DNA of 64,000 nt, taken from Mycolicibacterium nivoides (GTDB lineage: Bacteria; Actinomycetota; Actinomycetes; Mycobacteriales; Mycobacteriaceae). Under the pieces are notes generated by a model. It did no database searches and was not told where the DNA came from. It was given only the letters and a program-made list of their open reading frames with translations. Positions within the stretch are counted from its first letter, which is position 1. Each line of letters starts with the position of its first letter. The stretch is from contig NZ_CP034072.1 of NCBI RefSeq assembly GCF_003855255.1, positions 5,203,208-5,267,207 of the forward strand, written 5' to 3'. Positions 27,464 to 36,623 of the stretch are shown here, in pieces. Made by a program: the position numbers and the translations under genes.

Positions 27464-28471
27464 TCAGCCGTGGCGATTGACCGTGTAGTCCACGAGAGTG
27501 GCCAGCGCGTCACGCCCCGGCCCGGCCGGAAGGCCTGCCAACTCCTCGCGCGCCTGCGCCGCATACTCGGCCACCATCTCCTTGGCACGTGCCATACCCG
27601 CCGATCGCCGCAGCAGCGTCAGCGCCTCGGCGACGTCCTCGTCGCGCTCGACCGGGCCCGCCAGCAACTCGCGCAACCGCTCGGAATCCGGGCCTGACTC
27701 GCGCAACGCGTAGAGGACCGGCAGGGTGTGCACGCCCTCGCGCAGGTCAGTGCCCGGGACCTTGCCCGATTCGTCGGGATCGCTGTCGATGTCGATGATG
27801 TCGTCGGAGATCTGGAAGGCGGTGCCCACGATGCCGCCCAGCCGGTGCAGCCGGTCGATCTGGTCGGCGTCGGCGCCCGAGAACGTGGCACCGAACCGGC
27901 CCGAGGCGGCGATCAGGCATGCGGTCTTCTCGTAGACCACCTTGAGGTAATGGTCGACGGAGTCGACATGCTCGGCCGCACCGCGGGTCTCGCGCATCTG
28001 GCCGGTAACCAGCTGGGCGAATGTGTCTGCAATCACACGGACCGCGTCGGGTCCGAGCAGCGAAACCAGCCGCGAGGCCGTGGCGAACAGGTAGTCGCCG
28101 GCCAGGATGGCGATGTTGTTGCCCCACCGGGCGTTGGCGCTCGGCGCCCCGCGCCGCATCTGGGCCTCGTCCATCACGTCGTCGTGATACAGCGTGGCCA
28201 GGTGCACCAGCTCGATCACCGCACCGGCGATCGCGACCTCAGGATCGTCGGGCCGGGGGCCCAGGGACGCCGAGAGCACGGTGAACAGCGGGCGGAACCG
28301 TTTCCCGCCGGCCTGAAACAGGTGCTGGACCGCCTCGGCCATGAGCTCGTCGGCTTTGCCCAGCTCATCAGACATCAGTTGTTCGATCCTGGCGACGCTG
28401 TCCCGGACGTCGGCGGCGAACGCCGCGTCCCCGAAATCAACGCCTGCCACCACAGTCGCTGGTGTCCTCAT
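27464..28471 (-). CDS. grcC1: Polyprenyl diphosphate synthase (GrcC1)
   Basis: A 335-residue all-alpha trans-prenyltransferase. The first aspartate-rich motif is DDVMDEAQMRRG, and the second is ISDDIIDIDSDPDESGK. KRFRP and the basic substrate-binding residues are also present. It would elongate prenyl diphosphate for the menaquinone side chain. ATG at 28471 gives exactly the 335 residues of M. tuberculosis GrcC1 (Rv0562); the frame is open further upstream but that overlaps menJ. It is divergent from menJ, with only 21 bases between the start codons, so both messages may be leaderless or nearly so. Confidence 0.93.
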   Translation of the reverse strand: MRTPATVVAGVDFGDAAFAADVRDSVARIEQLMSDELGKADELMAEAVQHLFQAGGKRFRPLFTVLSASLGPRPDDPEVAIAGAVIELVHLATLYHDDVMDEAQMRRGAPSANARWGNNIAILAGDYLFATASRLVSLLGPDAVRVIADTFAQLVTGQMRETRGAAEHVDSVDHYLKVVYEKTACLIAASGRFGATFSGADADQIDRLHRLGGIVGTAFQISDDIIDIDSDPDESGKVPGTDLREGVHTLPVLYALRESGPDSERLRELLAGPVERDEDVAEALTLLRRSAGMARAKEMVAEYAAQAREELAGLPAGPGRDALATLVDYTVNRHG

Positions 28472-28492
28472 TCGTCCAACATACTGGGGGAC

Positions 28493-29749
28493 ATGGATGC
28501 ACCGGCGGGCAGGAGCGCAGCGACCCGGGGATATACACAGGCAGACGTGGTCGTCGTCGGCGCGGGACCGGCCGGGTCGGCGGCTGCCGCATGGGCGGCT
28601 CGAGCCGGTCGTGACGTGCAGGTGGTCGACGCGGCGCAGTTCCCGCGGGACAAGTCCTGCGGCGACGGACTGACGCCGCGCGCGGTTGCCGAGCTGGAAC
28701 GGCTCGGCATGGGCCCGTGGCTCGACACCCGGATCCGGCACCACGGCCTGCGGATGTCGGGATTCGGCGCCGACGTCGAGGTGCGCTGGCCCGGTCCGTC
28801 GTTCCCGTCCACCGGAAGTGCGGTCCCGCGCACCGAACTCGACGACCGGATCCGCTCGGTCGCCGCCGACGACGGCGCCAAGATGCGCTTGGGCGCCAAA
28901 GTCGTTGGGGTCGAATACGACTCCCGTGGGCGGGTCGAATCCGTCCAGCTCGACGACGGCGCAACCATCGGCTGCAACCACCTGATCGTGGCCGACGGAG
29001 CCCGTTCCACTCTGGGCCGCGTGCTGGGCCGCACGTGGCACAAGGACACCGTCTACGGCACCGCCATCCGCGGCTACATCGCGACACCGCGCGCCAACGA
29101 GCCGTGGATCACCTCGCATCTGGAGCTGCGCTCCCCCGAAGGCCAGGTGCTGCCGGGCTACGGCTGGATCTTCCCGCTGGGCAACGGTGAGGTGAACATC
29201 GGTGTGGGCGCCCTGGCGACGGCCAAGCGCCCCGCCAACGCCGCCCTGCGGCCGCTGCTCTCGTACTACACCCAGCTGCGCCGCGAGGAATGGGGATTCT
29301 CCGGGGAGCCACGGGCCGCACTGTCAGCGCTGTTGCCGATGGGCGGCGCGGTGTCCGGCGTGGCCGGGCCCAACTGGATGCTGGTCGGCGACGCGGCGGC
29401 GTGCATCAACCCGCTCAACGGCGAAGGCATCGACTACGGGCTGGAAACCGGCCGGTTGGCGGCCGAACTGCTGGGTTCCGGCGACTATTCACACGCCTGG
29501 CCCGCCCTGCTGCAGGACCACTACGCCCAGGGATTCTCGATCGCCCGAAGGCTGGCCCTGCTACTCACGCTGCCCCGGTTCCTGCCGGCCTCCGGCCCGC
29601 TCGCGGTCCGCTCGTCGTTCCTGATGAACATCGCCGTGCGGGTGATGGGCAACCTGGTCACCGACGAGGACGACGACTGGGTCGCGCGGGTGTGGCGCAC
29701 GGCCGGGCTGGCCTCGCGCCGGCTGGATCAGCGCAAGCCCTTCAGCTGA
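28493..29749 (+). CDS. menJ: Menaquinone reductase MenJ (geranylgeranyl reductase family)
   Basis: A 418-residue FAD enzyme that saturates one isoprene unit of menaquinone to give the dihydro form typical of mycobacteria. The FAD dinucleotide motif VVVVGAGPAGSAAAAWAAR is at about residues 18-36, then KSCGDGLTPRAVAEL with the conserved CGDG. The second FAD motif is WMLVGDAAACINPLNGEGI. It matches Rv0561c beside grcC1. ATG at 28493 is chosen; it has GGGGGA only three bases upstream. It acts with GrcC1 and with MenG, MenD and MenC encoded further on. Confidence 0.93.
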   Translation: MDAPAGRSAATRGYTQADVVVVGAGPAGSAAAAWAARAGRDVQVVDAAQFPRDKSCGDGLTPRAVAELERLGMGPWLDTRIRHHGLRMSGFGADVEVRWPGPSFPSTGSAVPRTELDDRIRSVAADDGAKMRLGAKVVGVEYDSRGRVESVQLDDGATIGCNHLIVADGARSTLGRVLGRTWHKDTVYGTAIRGYIATPRANEPWITSHLELRSPEGQVLPGYGWIFPLGNGEVNIGVGALATAKRPANAALRPLLSYYTQLRREEWGFSGEPRAALSALLPMGGAVSGVAGPNWMLVGDAAACINPLNGEGIDYGLETGRLAAELLGSGDYSHAWPALLQDHYAQGFSIARRLALLLTLPRFLPASGPLAVRSSFLMNIAVRVMGNLVTDEDDDWVARVWRTAGLASRRLDQRKPFS

Positions 29750-29755
29750 TCGCGG

Positions 29756-30238
29756 TCAACGGCGGTTGAGCATCCAGATCCGGGTGGACAGCGCCGTCGC
29801 GAAGGCACACCACAGCGGATAGGGCGCCAGTGCCGCGCCGGGGGCGCCCTGCGCCTGCACCGCCCGACGCGTCAGATCGGCGCTGCTGCCGGTCAGCACG
29901 GCGGCGGTGACGGCGGCGGCCCCGAGTTGGCGGCGGGAGAAGAACACCCACGACCATGCGGCGTTGACGGCGAGGTTGCCGGCCAGCGCCACTGTGTAGG
30001 CGCGGGCCTGGTCCTGGCGACCGTCGGCATGCAGCCGGTCGATCGTGCGGGCCGACACCACCGCGATGCCGGCGTACAGGATCGGCCAGACGATCGGAAA
30101 GGCTTGTCGCGGAGGCTGAAACGACGGCTTGCGCAAGGACTCGTACCAGCTCGACTGCGCGGGCCTGCTGGCCAGCCCGCCGACGAGCGCAGTGGTCAGT
30201 GCCGCGGTGGCCGTCTTGGCCAGGGTGATCGGTCGCAT
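29756..30238 (-). CDS. TspO/MBR-family tryptophan-rich sensory protein
   Basis: A 160-residue membrane protein with five predicted helices. The TspO signature is seen in WYESLRKPSFQPPRQAFPIV with WPILYAGIAVVSAR, and in NLAVNAAWSWVFF. TspO proteins bind porphyrins and steroids and are linked to oxidative stress. ATG at 30238 lacks a strong ribosome site. It converges on menJ with a six-base gap and marks the edge of a 20-kb block that separates menJ from menG. Confidence 0.88.
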   Translation of the reverse strand: MRPITLAKTATAALTTALVGGLASRPAQSSWYESLRKPSFQPPRQAFPIVWPILYAGIAVVSARTIDRLHADGRQDQARAYTVALAGNLAVNAAWSWVFFSRRQLGAAAVTAAVLTGSSADLTRRAVQAQGAPGAALAPYPLWCAFATALSTRIWMLNRR

Positions 30239-30325
30239 GCCGGGTTACATACCCCGACTCTTGACCTTCGACACCTCGGCCGCGGCGTGTCCCCGATACC
30301 TCCGGGGACGCACCGGCCTTGCAGA

Positions 30326-31759
30326 TCAGCGATCTCGGGATGCCGTCTGACTTTCGTCCCGGGTGCCGGCATCCCTCGGTACCGGGGTATAGAACCGGCC
30401 CTTGGTCGCCAAGGTCATAGCAACGTGGATGATCGGTCCGACAACCATCGCCAGGAATGATGCGTAGGCCACCGGATAGACCTCGAGGATGCCGAGCGCT
30501 CCGACGAACACCGCGACGGCCAACGAGGTCAGACCACACGGATTCCATTCGCGGACTTCGCCTTCGCGGTACTCGATATTGTCGGTGCGGCCCAGCTTGA
30601 GCCACCGGCGGCAGATGAAATAGTCGGACAGGATAATCAGCACCCAGGTATTGGTGAGTACACCGGTGATCGCGAGGAATGTCCCCAAGTGATTGATCAC
30701 ATTGGTGGCATAGAACACCACGCCGAACAACCACACCGCGAACATCCACCACGGGCGCCCGGGCCTGAAGTGCGCGACGACATCGAAACCGCTCGACAGC
30801 GTGATCGAACCGCCGTACAGGTTCATCACGTTGATCCGGATCTGGGTGACCAGCACGAAGACAACACCCGCCAGACCCATGAGGTGCACGAACACGAAGC
30901 CGGGATCCTGTGCCTTTTCCGTACCGAACTCACCGACCAGCGATGCACCCAACATGGCACCCAGGAAAATGACGGCGAACATCGGGACGAGTTCGAGCAG
31001 CATGATCGACGCGGTGCCGCGGTAGCGGATCGTGCGCTTGGCGAACCGCCCGTAATCGGTTGCCATCAAGCCCTGGAAGATCATCTGCCCGTTGGCAAAA
31101 CTCATCGCGGTCCACAAGGCCGCGCCACCGGACATCCCGGTGGCCTCCCAGCCACTGGGGCCCACCACAGTGTGTTTGGAACCCAACGAGATCAGCGCCC
31201 ACACCAACAGACCCACGAAAATCGGGAAACCCCAGGTTTGCAGGGCTGACATCGCATACATGCCCCGCCACACGAAACCGATTGTGACCAAGCCGATCAG
31301 CGCGAATATCGCCACGCCTGCCAGTGAGCCGATCGGGATGTCGAAGTAGAACGCCAGCGCGTGGGACACGATGGTGCCCTCGAACAGGAAGTAGTACACG
31401 AAGTTGATCGCATAGATGAACGAGGTGACTGCCGCACCGCGGCTGCCGAATCCGAGTCCACGGGAAATCAGGCTCTGCGACAGTCCTTCTCGGCTCGCCA
31501 TGCGCATGGTCAGCGCACCGATGAGGATCGCTCCGAAGAAGAAGTAGCCGATCGGAATCAACATCATCGGCCATCCGACCAGGAAGGTCTGCTGCGCGCC
31601 GAACGAGAAGAAGAACATCGCCGTGGCGTTACCCAACAGGACGAGGCTGATCGCCGGGATCGGCCATCGCTTGTTGTCGGGCACGCGGTCGATGGCGTAG
31701 CTCTCGATCTGATCGTCGATCGAGGCCTCTGGGCCGCGGAACGCGCTGCGTAGGGACAT
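30326..31759 (-). CDS. NCS1-family permease (purine/cytosine/allantoin type)
   Basis: A 477-residue transporter with about twelve helices. The N-terminus YAIDRVPDNKRWPIPAISLV and the loop GLGFGSRGAA fit the NCS1 family (cytosine-purine, allantoin, uracil and hydantoin carriers). ATG at 31759 was chosen because AAGGAG lies five bases upstream; longer in-frame starts overlap the preceding gene. It is 58 bases downstream of a C69-type hydrolase that itself overlaps a glycerate kinase, so all three are probably one operon. The imported compound is unknown. Confidence 0.87.
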   Translation of the reverse strand: MSLRSAFRGPEASIDDQIESYAIDRVPDNKRWPIPAISLVLLGNATAMFFFSFGAQQTFLVGWPMMLIPIGYFFFGAILIGALTMRMASREGLSQSLISRGLGFGSRGAAVTSFIYAINFVYYFLFEGTIVSHALAFYFDIPIGSLAGVAIFALIGLVTIGFVWRGMYAMSALQTWGFPIFVGLLVWALISLGSKHTVVGPSGWEATGMSGGAALWTAMSFANGQMIFQGLMATDYGRFAKRTIRYRGTASIMLLELVPMFAVIFLGAMLGASLVGEFGTEKAQDPGFVFVHLMGLAGVVFVLVTQIRINVMNLYGGSITLSSGFDVVAHFRPGRPWWMFAVWLFGVVFYATNVINHLGTFLAITGVLTNTWVLIILSDYFICRRWLKLGRTDNIEYREGEVREWNPCGLTSLAVAVFVGALGILEVYPVAYASFLAMVVGPIIHVAMTLATKGRFYTPVPRDAGTRDESQTASRDR

Positions 31760-31817
31760 CACACTCCTTGTTTTCAAGGCGCCGTGAGCGCCGTGGTGCA
31801 GTCGACTGGATAGCCGG

Positions 31818-33236
31818 CTAGACGGTGACCGGTTTCGCCCACCTGTGGTCAACCGCCCGGTGGGCATCGGCACCGAAGCGTTCTATCAACTCCGTAGCGG
31901 TGCGGGTCGCCAGTCCAAGGCAGTCGTCGGTGAACGCGGTGAGACGATCAGGGTCGACGGTCAGATCGGCGACGGCCGATAGCCATTGACGTTCCAGCAC
32001 ATCGAATTCCCTGCGGATGGCAGCGGCACGGCCGGCGAAGTCACGGGCTGTCGGGTCCTTCGCCACGTCGAGCAACTGCTGCCACCGCCACCACGAAGAC
32101 ACGGGATCGTAGGCAGCCGCATGGTGGTTACGCGGATCCCAAGACGCCGCGGTGGGCGCCGGCCGTTGCACGTTGTCGGGCAGTCGGCCCGATTCGACGA
32201 AATACGGGACGTAGATGCCGGTACACGGGGTGGCCGGGCACCACCACAGCGCCACCGGGCGATCCGGGTCGGCGTGCAGTTCGACGACGAGCGAGGCCGC
32301 GGTATTGCCCCAGGTGAACCCCGAAGGGTGCTCGTGCATGCACAGGGTGAGGAAGTCCGGACGGGATGCATCGAATGTCGGGCCGCCGAGGAATGTGCCT
32401 TCCAGGTGATCCCGCAGGATGCCGAATGCCTGGGGCACATCGAGGCCGCCATTGGCTGCGGCAATCTGGAGGAGCTCGTCAGCCCGCCGCCGCCGAATGT
32501 GGGACACCTGCAGTGGGGTGCCCGGGTCGGTGTAAGCGTCGGCCACGTCGAAGGTTCGTTCGGCGGGGTACCAACCGGCATCGAGTGCCCTTCGTCGAAG
32601 GCCGTCGCTCATCAGATCAGAGTCGGTGCGGATCGAGAGCTCGTTGCTGATCGCGTATGAACCACCGCGTACGCGCCGGGCCGCCCAGTCCGACCCTGCC
32701 GTCTCCAGGATCCAGGCCTCGGTCGGGTCCGCGATCAGATATGCGTTGTCGTAGGCGCCCGGTCCGTGATCCTTCCCCACGATCGCCGAACCCCATTGCC
32801 CGTACCGTTCGAGCAGCCGGGTCATCACCGTCAGCGCTTGCTGCGCGGTCGCGCCGCGCTCGAGGCCGAGGCGCACGAGTTCCATGCCCAACAGGCCGGG
32901 TTGTGGCCCATGCCCAGCGCCCTCGGCGGCGACTGCCGTCGCCCACGTGCGGGTGAAGACGGCTTCGTTGCCAATGGCCACTCGATGCTCATTGACTCCA
33001 ATCTCGTAGCCCCAGCACCAGAACGGCGCGGAACCGACATGCGCATAGGCGTCCGCGTCGGCGATCGTGACGTACGCGAGCTGTAACGGAGCTCCCGCCA
33101 CGCGGGCCGGACTGTGCCGCAACGGTTGTGCTTCGCCGGCCGGCCGGTCGCTGTTCTTGCCGAAGATGGTCGCTCCGCTACGGGTCGCATCAGCCGACGC
33201 GACGAACGTGTCACAGCTCCACGGCCGCTGGATCAT
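31818..33236 (-). CDS. Secernin-like C69-family peptidase/amide hydrolase
   Basis: A 472-residue Ntn-hydrolase-type protein. SCDTFVASADAT places the predicted catalytic nucleophile at Cys8, followed by TIFGKNSDRP, the diagnostic C69/secernin motif. The DNAYLIADPTEAWILETAG strand also fits the family. Members cleave dipeptides or other amides. ATG at 33236 overlaps the glycerate kinase stop (ATGA), so the two are translationally coupled. Cys8 would require removal of seven residues if autoprocessing exposes it. The substrate probably relates to the NCS1 permease cargo, which is an inference from position. Confidence 0.85.
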   Translation of the reverse strand: MIQRPWSCDTFVASADATRSGATIFGKNSDRPAGEAQPLRHSPARVAGAPLQLAYVTIADADAYAHVGSAPFWCWGYEIGVNEHRVAIGNEAVFTRTWATAVAAEGAGHGPQPGLLGMELVRLGLERGATAQQALTVMTRLLERYGQWGSAIVGKDHGPGAYDNAYLIADPTEAWILETAGSDWAARRVRGGSYAISNELSIRTDSDLMSDGLRRRALDAGWYPAERTFDVADAYTDPGTPLQVSHIRRRRADELLQIAAANGGLDVPQAFGILRDHLEGTFLGGPTFDASRPDFLTLCMHEHPSGFTWGNTAASLVVELHADPDRPVALWWCPATPCTGIYVPYFVESGRLPDNVQRPAPTAASWDPRNHHAAAYDPVSSWWRWQQLLDVAKDPTARDFAGRAAAIRREFDVLERQWLSAVADLTVDPDRLTAFTDDCLGLATRTATELIERFGADAHRAVDHRWAKPVTV

Positions 33237-34393
33237 CGGGTGACTCCTTCAAATTCGACGCCGGACGACGTGAGATGTCTTGTCACGAGATCGGCGGTGA
33301 CTTGACGCAACAGTGACCCGGTGAGAGCTGGGTCGTCGACACACCGTGGGTTAATCCGATCGAGGGCGACCACCTCAGCGAACGGGAAGCCCCTCCTACC
33401 GGAGGCCAGCCGGTTGGACCCCACCACCGCGACACTGGGCACCCCCAACTCCGCAGCCAGCGCGGCCACCCCGACTGGGGCTTTGCCGCGCAGGCTTTGC
33501 CCGTCGAGGCTGCCCTCGCCGGTGATGACAAGGCCAGCGCCGGTGATGCGTTCGCGGGCCCCGAGCATCGCCAGGAACAGCTCTGCACCGGAACATAATT
33601 CGGCGCCGAGCAGCAGTAGGGCCCACGCAAGGCCGCCGGCCGCACCCGAACCCGGTGAGCAATGAAGCCCGACCCGACCCACGACTGGTTCGACCAAGGC
33701 CGCCAGGTGTGAGAGTGCGGCCGACAGCATGCCGATGGCTTCGTCGTCAGCCCCCTTCTGCCGGGCGAAGACCTCAGCCGAGCCGTCGATTCCGATCATC
33801 GGGTTGTCCACGTCGCAGGCGATCGTCAGGCGCGCCGAGGCGAGCCGGGGATGCAGGCCGGCGATATCGACGTCGGCCAGGGATAGCAACCTGATTCCGG
33901 TCGGCTCGATTGATGCACCGGCGGCATCCCGGAGCTGCACACCGAGCGCCCCGAGCATCCCCGCGCCGCCGTCTGTGGTCGCCGAGCCGCCGAGACCGAC
34001 TGTGATGTCATCGAATCCGTCATCGAGCAGTGCCGCGATGACGAGGCCGACACCGAAACTGGACGCCGTCAGGGCGTGCTGCGGAGTGAGACGCAATCCC
34101 CCCATGCCGCAGATCGAGGCAACCTCGATGATGGCCCGCCTTCCCTCGACTGCGACCGTCGTGGCGGCCACCCGGCCCCAAGCGTCGGCGGTCGCCACCC
34201 GGCGCGCAGACCAGCCCGACCGTAGTGCGGCATCCACGCTCCCATCACCACCGTCGGCGATCGCAAGCGGCACATAACGATCCTGCAGCCCGAGATCGGC
34301 GCACCCGAGAGCCATCGACTCCACCACGTCGGCGGCGCTCAGACTGCCCTTGAACTTGTCGGGCGCGAGCACAATCCGCGATTCGGGCTTCAA
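33233..34393 (-). CDS. Glycerate kinase (GK-II/GarK type)
   Basis: A 386-residue kinase that phosphorylates D-glycerate, usually at the 2-position. Family motifs are VLAPDKFKGSLSA at the N-terminus, ADGGDGSVDA, GLGGSATTDGGAGML and ITGEGSLDGQSLRGKAP. TTG at 34393 is preferred because GGAGG lies five bases upstream; a GTG at 34408 in the same frame has no ribosome site. It is the first gene of an operon with a C69 hydrolase and an NCS1 permease and is divergent from a GntR regulator. Glycerate kinase is the last step of glyoxylate/tartronate-semialdehyde pathways. Confidence 0.9.
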   Translation of the reverse strand: MKPESRIVLAPDKFKGSLSAADVVESMALGCADLGLQDRYVPLAIADGGDGSVDAALRSGWSARRVATADAWGRVAATTVAVEGRRAIIEVASICGMGGLRLTPQHALTASSFGVGLVIAALLDDGFDDITVGLGGSATTDGGAGMLGALGVQLRDAAGASIEPTGIRLLSLADVDIAGLHPRLASARLTIACDVDNPMIGIDGSAEVFARQKGADDEAIGMLSAALSHLAALVEPVVGRVGLHCSPGSGAAGGLAWALLLLGAELCSGAELFLAMLGARERITGAGLVITGEGSLDGQSLRGKAPVGVAALAAELGVPSVAVVGSNRLASGRRGFPFAEVVALDRINPRCVDDPALTGSLLRQVTADLVTRHLTSSGVEFEGVTR

Positions 34394-34432
34394 CGTGTCC
34401 TCCGTCACTCAAATATTGTTCGTCAAGTTAGC

Positions 34433-34452
34433 ACAACGAGCAGTTTGGTTGT
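34433..34452. promoter_or_regulatory. Weak inverted repeat in the glycerate kinase/GntR divergent region
   Basis: ACAAC (34433-34437) and GTTGT (34448-34452) are separated by ten bases, between the divergent starts. It may be the GntR operator, though FCD-class sites usually have a shorter spacer; confidence is low. Confidence 0.3.
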
Positions 34453-34510
34453 CTGGCTAGTGGACAGGAGACGGATACACTGAGGTCCTCACAGTGGAGG
34501 GTCTGCCGGT

Positions 34511-35170
34511 ATGCCGTTCGAGCTCAGTACGCGGTCCGTGGGAGAAGCGTTGGTGGTATCGCTTCGCGAACGGATCCTCACCGAAGACATTCCCGCCGGA
34601 CGTCCGGTCACGGAAGCACTGGTAGCCAGTGATTACGGCGTCGCACGCCAGACGGCGAAAGCGGCGATCGAGCACTTGGTCGCCGAGGGGCTGCTCAAAC
34701 GCACCGCTCACCGCAGTGCGCGCGTGCCGATTCTCGACATCGCGGAGGTACAGGATCTGTACTTCGCCCGCCGATTCATCGAGAGCCAGGCATACGGCCT
34801 GTTGGCACGTCAGCGCACCTACTCGGACGCCGCACGCCAGGCGCACGAGGCGTTTCGATCAGCCGTTGTCGGCGAAGACTTGGTCACGGTGGTCGAGGCA
34901 GACATCCGCCTACACACCGAGTTGGTGCACAGCTTGGGTAGCCCCCACCTGGACCGGGCACATCGGTTGGTCGTCAACGAGATGCGCCTGTGCTTGGCCC
35001 AGGTCCAGAGTCATCACCTGCTCGATCCGGCGGTGATCCACGAGGAGCACAGCGGCATCTTGACCGCGATCGCCGAGGGCGACCACGACCTTGCCCTACA
35101 GCTGGGAGACCAGCACTTGGCGAACGCCGAGCAACGCCTGCTCGAGCACCTTGGGAACCGGCCGCGGTAG
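34511..35170 (+). CDS. GntR-family regulator, FadR/FCD subfamily
   Basis: A 219-residue regulator. The N-terminal winged helix (residues about 10-75) reads SLRERILTEDIPAGRPVTEA then YGVARQTAKAAIEHLVAEGL. The C-terminal all-helical FCD ligand domain (about 85-210) has the metal/ligand pattern in DIRLHTELVHSLGSPHL and HEEHSGILTAIAEGD. ATG at 34511 is preceded by GTGGAGGG about seven bases upstream. It is divergent from the glycerate kinase operon, its most likely target; FCD regulators usually bind an organic-acid intermediate. Confidence 0.88.
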   Translation: MPFELSTRSVGEALVVSLRERILTEDIPAGRPVTEALVASDYGVARQTAKAAIEHLVAEGLLKRTAHRSARVPILDIAEVQDLYFARRFIESQAYGLLARQRTYSDAARQAHEAFRSAVVGEDLVTVVEADIRLHTELVHSLGSPHLDRAHRLVVNEMRLCLAQVQSHHLLDPAVIHEEHSGILTAIAEGDHDLALQLGDQHLANAEQRLLEHLGNRPR

Positions 35171-35319
35171 ACGCCGGGAACAGCGCTGCCCACCTCCAAA
35201 GCAACTGCTGTACCGACGATTCCACGCCTACGATTACCCGGCGAAGCCCGCGGCGCCGCTCAAAACTAGGCACTCAGGTGGCGCGCACCCGCAGAGCGCA
35301 CGCGCCGACAATACTCAGG

Positions 35320-35601
35320 TCAGCGGTACTCGCACAGGTAGGCGGTCTCGGTCTCGACGCGCAGCTGGAACTTGCTGTCGGCGGGCACGGTGAATTGTGT
35401 GCCGGCCGCGAAGGTCTCCCACTCCTGGCTGCCGGGCAGCTTGACGGTGAGCGCTCCGGAAACCACCCGCATGATCTCGAGCTGGGTGGTGCCGAACTCG
35501 TACTCGCCGACGGCCATGACGCCCACGGTCGCAGGTCCCTCCGGCGTCGTGAAGCCGATCGATGCGACGTCGCCACCGAAGTACTCGTTGACCTTGAACA
35601 A
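35320..35601 (-). CDS. ppnP: Pyrimidine/purine nucleoside phosphorylase PpnP
   Basis: A 93-residue single-domain cupin. [20 protein letters not shown] and [20 protein letters not shown] match the YaiE/PpnP (DUF1255) family, which phosphorolyses several nucleosides to base plus ribose-1-phosphate. The length equals the E. coli protein (94). The start is TTG at 35601, with AAGGAG six bases upstream. It stands alone, converging on the GntR gene. Confidence 0.88.
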   Translation of the reverse strand: MFKVNEYFGGDVASIGFTTPEGPATVGVMAVGEYEFGTTQLEIMRVVSGALTVKLPGSQEWETFAAGTQFTVPADSKFQLRVETETAYLCEYR

Positions 35602-35662
35602 TGCGGCTCCTTGAAGTCGGGTGAGCGGTCAGGATACCCGGGCGAAATACAGCCGCGACCAG

Positions 35663-36604
35663 CTACACCACGTACTTGAGCACCCCGAGCATCGCGTTCT
35701 CGTCGGTCGGCTCACCGGCGCACCGCTCCAGCTCGGCCCGCACCGCCGAGGTGTCCATCCCGGTGCCGATCAGGACCAATTCGGTGGTCCCCGAACGCCG
35801 CTTCTCGAAGCGCAGCGAGCTGCCGACCAGCTGCAGCAGGAAGCGCTGAGCGCCGAAGTCGACGAAACCCTTGGCGCGGTAGAGCCCAGCGGGGCGATCC
35901 CGCAGAAACTCCATGAACAAGCGCGGGTTCACCGCGGCGTCGGTGCGGAACTCGATGCTCTGATACTCGGGATGGGCATGATCATGCTCGTCGTGCAGCA
36001 GCTCGTCGAAGGACATCTGGGCCTGCGGCGTCCGCTGCGGCGGGTCGATCAGCATCTCGGGGTCGATGCGGGCAAAGTCGGTGGGCAGCACCGGAACCCG
36101 AGGACTGAGCTCGCGGATCCGGGCGAGCAGTCCGTCGACGTCGCTGCACGCGGAGGCCTTGTTGAGCACCACCAGATCGGCGACCGGCAGCCCGTGACTC
36201 AGGTCCGGTTGCAGGCCGTCGACGACCAGGGCCAGGCCGGCGTAGTGGAAGCGGGGATCGTCGAGGGTGATGACGGTGCGGGCCAGGGAGGCCGGTTCGG
36301 CCACACCGCTGGCCTCCACCACGATCAGATCCAGCCGGGGTTTGACGGCCGCGAGCTTGCCGAGCATCTCGCCCACTTCCTCGCCGTCGACCGCACAGCA
36401 GATGCACCCGTTCGACAGCGACGCCATCGCGTCGACCTGACCCGCGACGAGCATCGCGTCGATGTTGACCGCGCCGAAGTCGTTGACCAGCGCACCGATG
36501 CGGACCCCACGGCTGTTGCGCAGCAGGTGGTTCAGCAGTGTGGTCTTGCCTGCGCCCAGGTGCCCGGCGACCGCGAGCACGGGTACTGATCCGGTGGACA
36601 CCAC
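35663..36604 (-). CDS. COG0523/CobW-family metal-chaperone GTPase
   Basis: A 313-residue G3E GTPase. The Walker A is GHLGAGKTT (residues 14-22). The metal-binding CxCC reads NGCICCAVDGEE, and the base-recognition motif is NKAS. The His-rich EHDHAHPEY loop and the CobW C-terminal domain follow. Such proteins deliver zinc or cobalt to enzymes, and many are induced in zinc starvation. GTG at 36604 (or the adjacent GTG at 36601) is the start. A Zur-like box lies 20 bases upstream, suggesting the zinc-linked YciC/ZigA-type branch. Confidence 0.9.
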   Translation of the reverse strand: MVSTGSVPVLAVAGHLGAGKTTLLNHLLRNSRGVRIGALVNDFGAVNIDAMLVAGQVDAMASLSNGCICCAVDGEEVGEMLGKLAAVKPRLDLIVVEASGVAEPASLARTVITLDDPRFHYAGLALVVDGLQPDLSHGLPVADLVVLNKASACSDVDGLLARIRELSPRVPVLPTDFARIDPEMLIDPPQRTPQAQMSFDELLHDEHDHAHPEYQSIEFRTDAAVNPRLFMEFLRDRPAGLYRAKGFVDFGAQRFLLQLVGSSLRFEKRRSGTTELVLIGTGMDTSAVRAELERCAGEPTDENAMLGVLKYVV

Positions 36605-36623
36605 CGGGCCATCGTAGGGTTAT

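Noticed and set aside
27728..28492. Upstream open extension of menJ
   Set aside because: It is antisense to grcC1; the FAD-binding domain begins just after ATG 28493.
28472..29119. Upstream open extension of grcC1
   Set aside because: It runs antisense through menJ, and the shorter start gives the exact family length of 335 residues.
31760..31873. Longer N-terminus for the NCS1 permease
   Set aside because: It overlaps the 3' end of the C69 gene, lacks a ribosome site and is low-complexity; AAGGAG supports the ATG at 31759.
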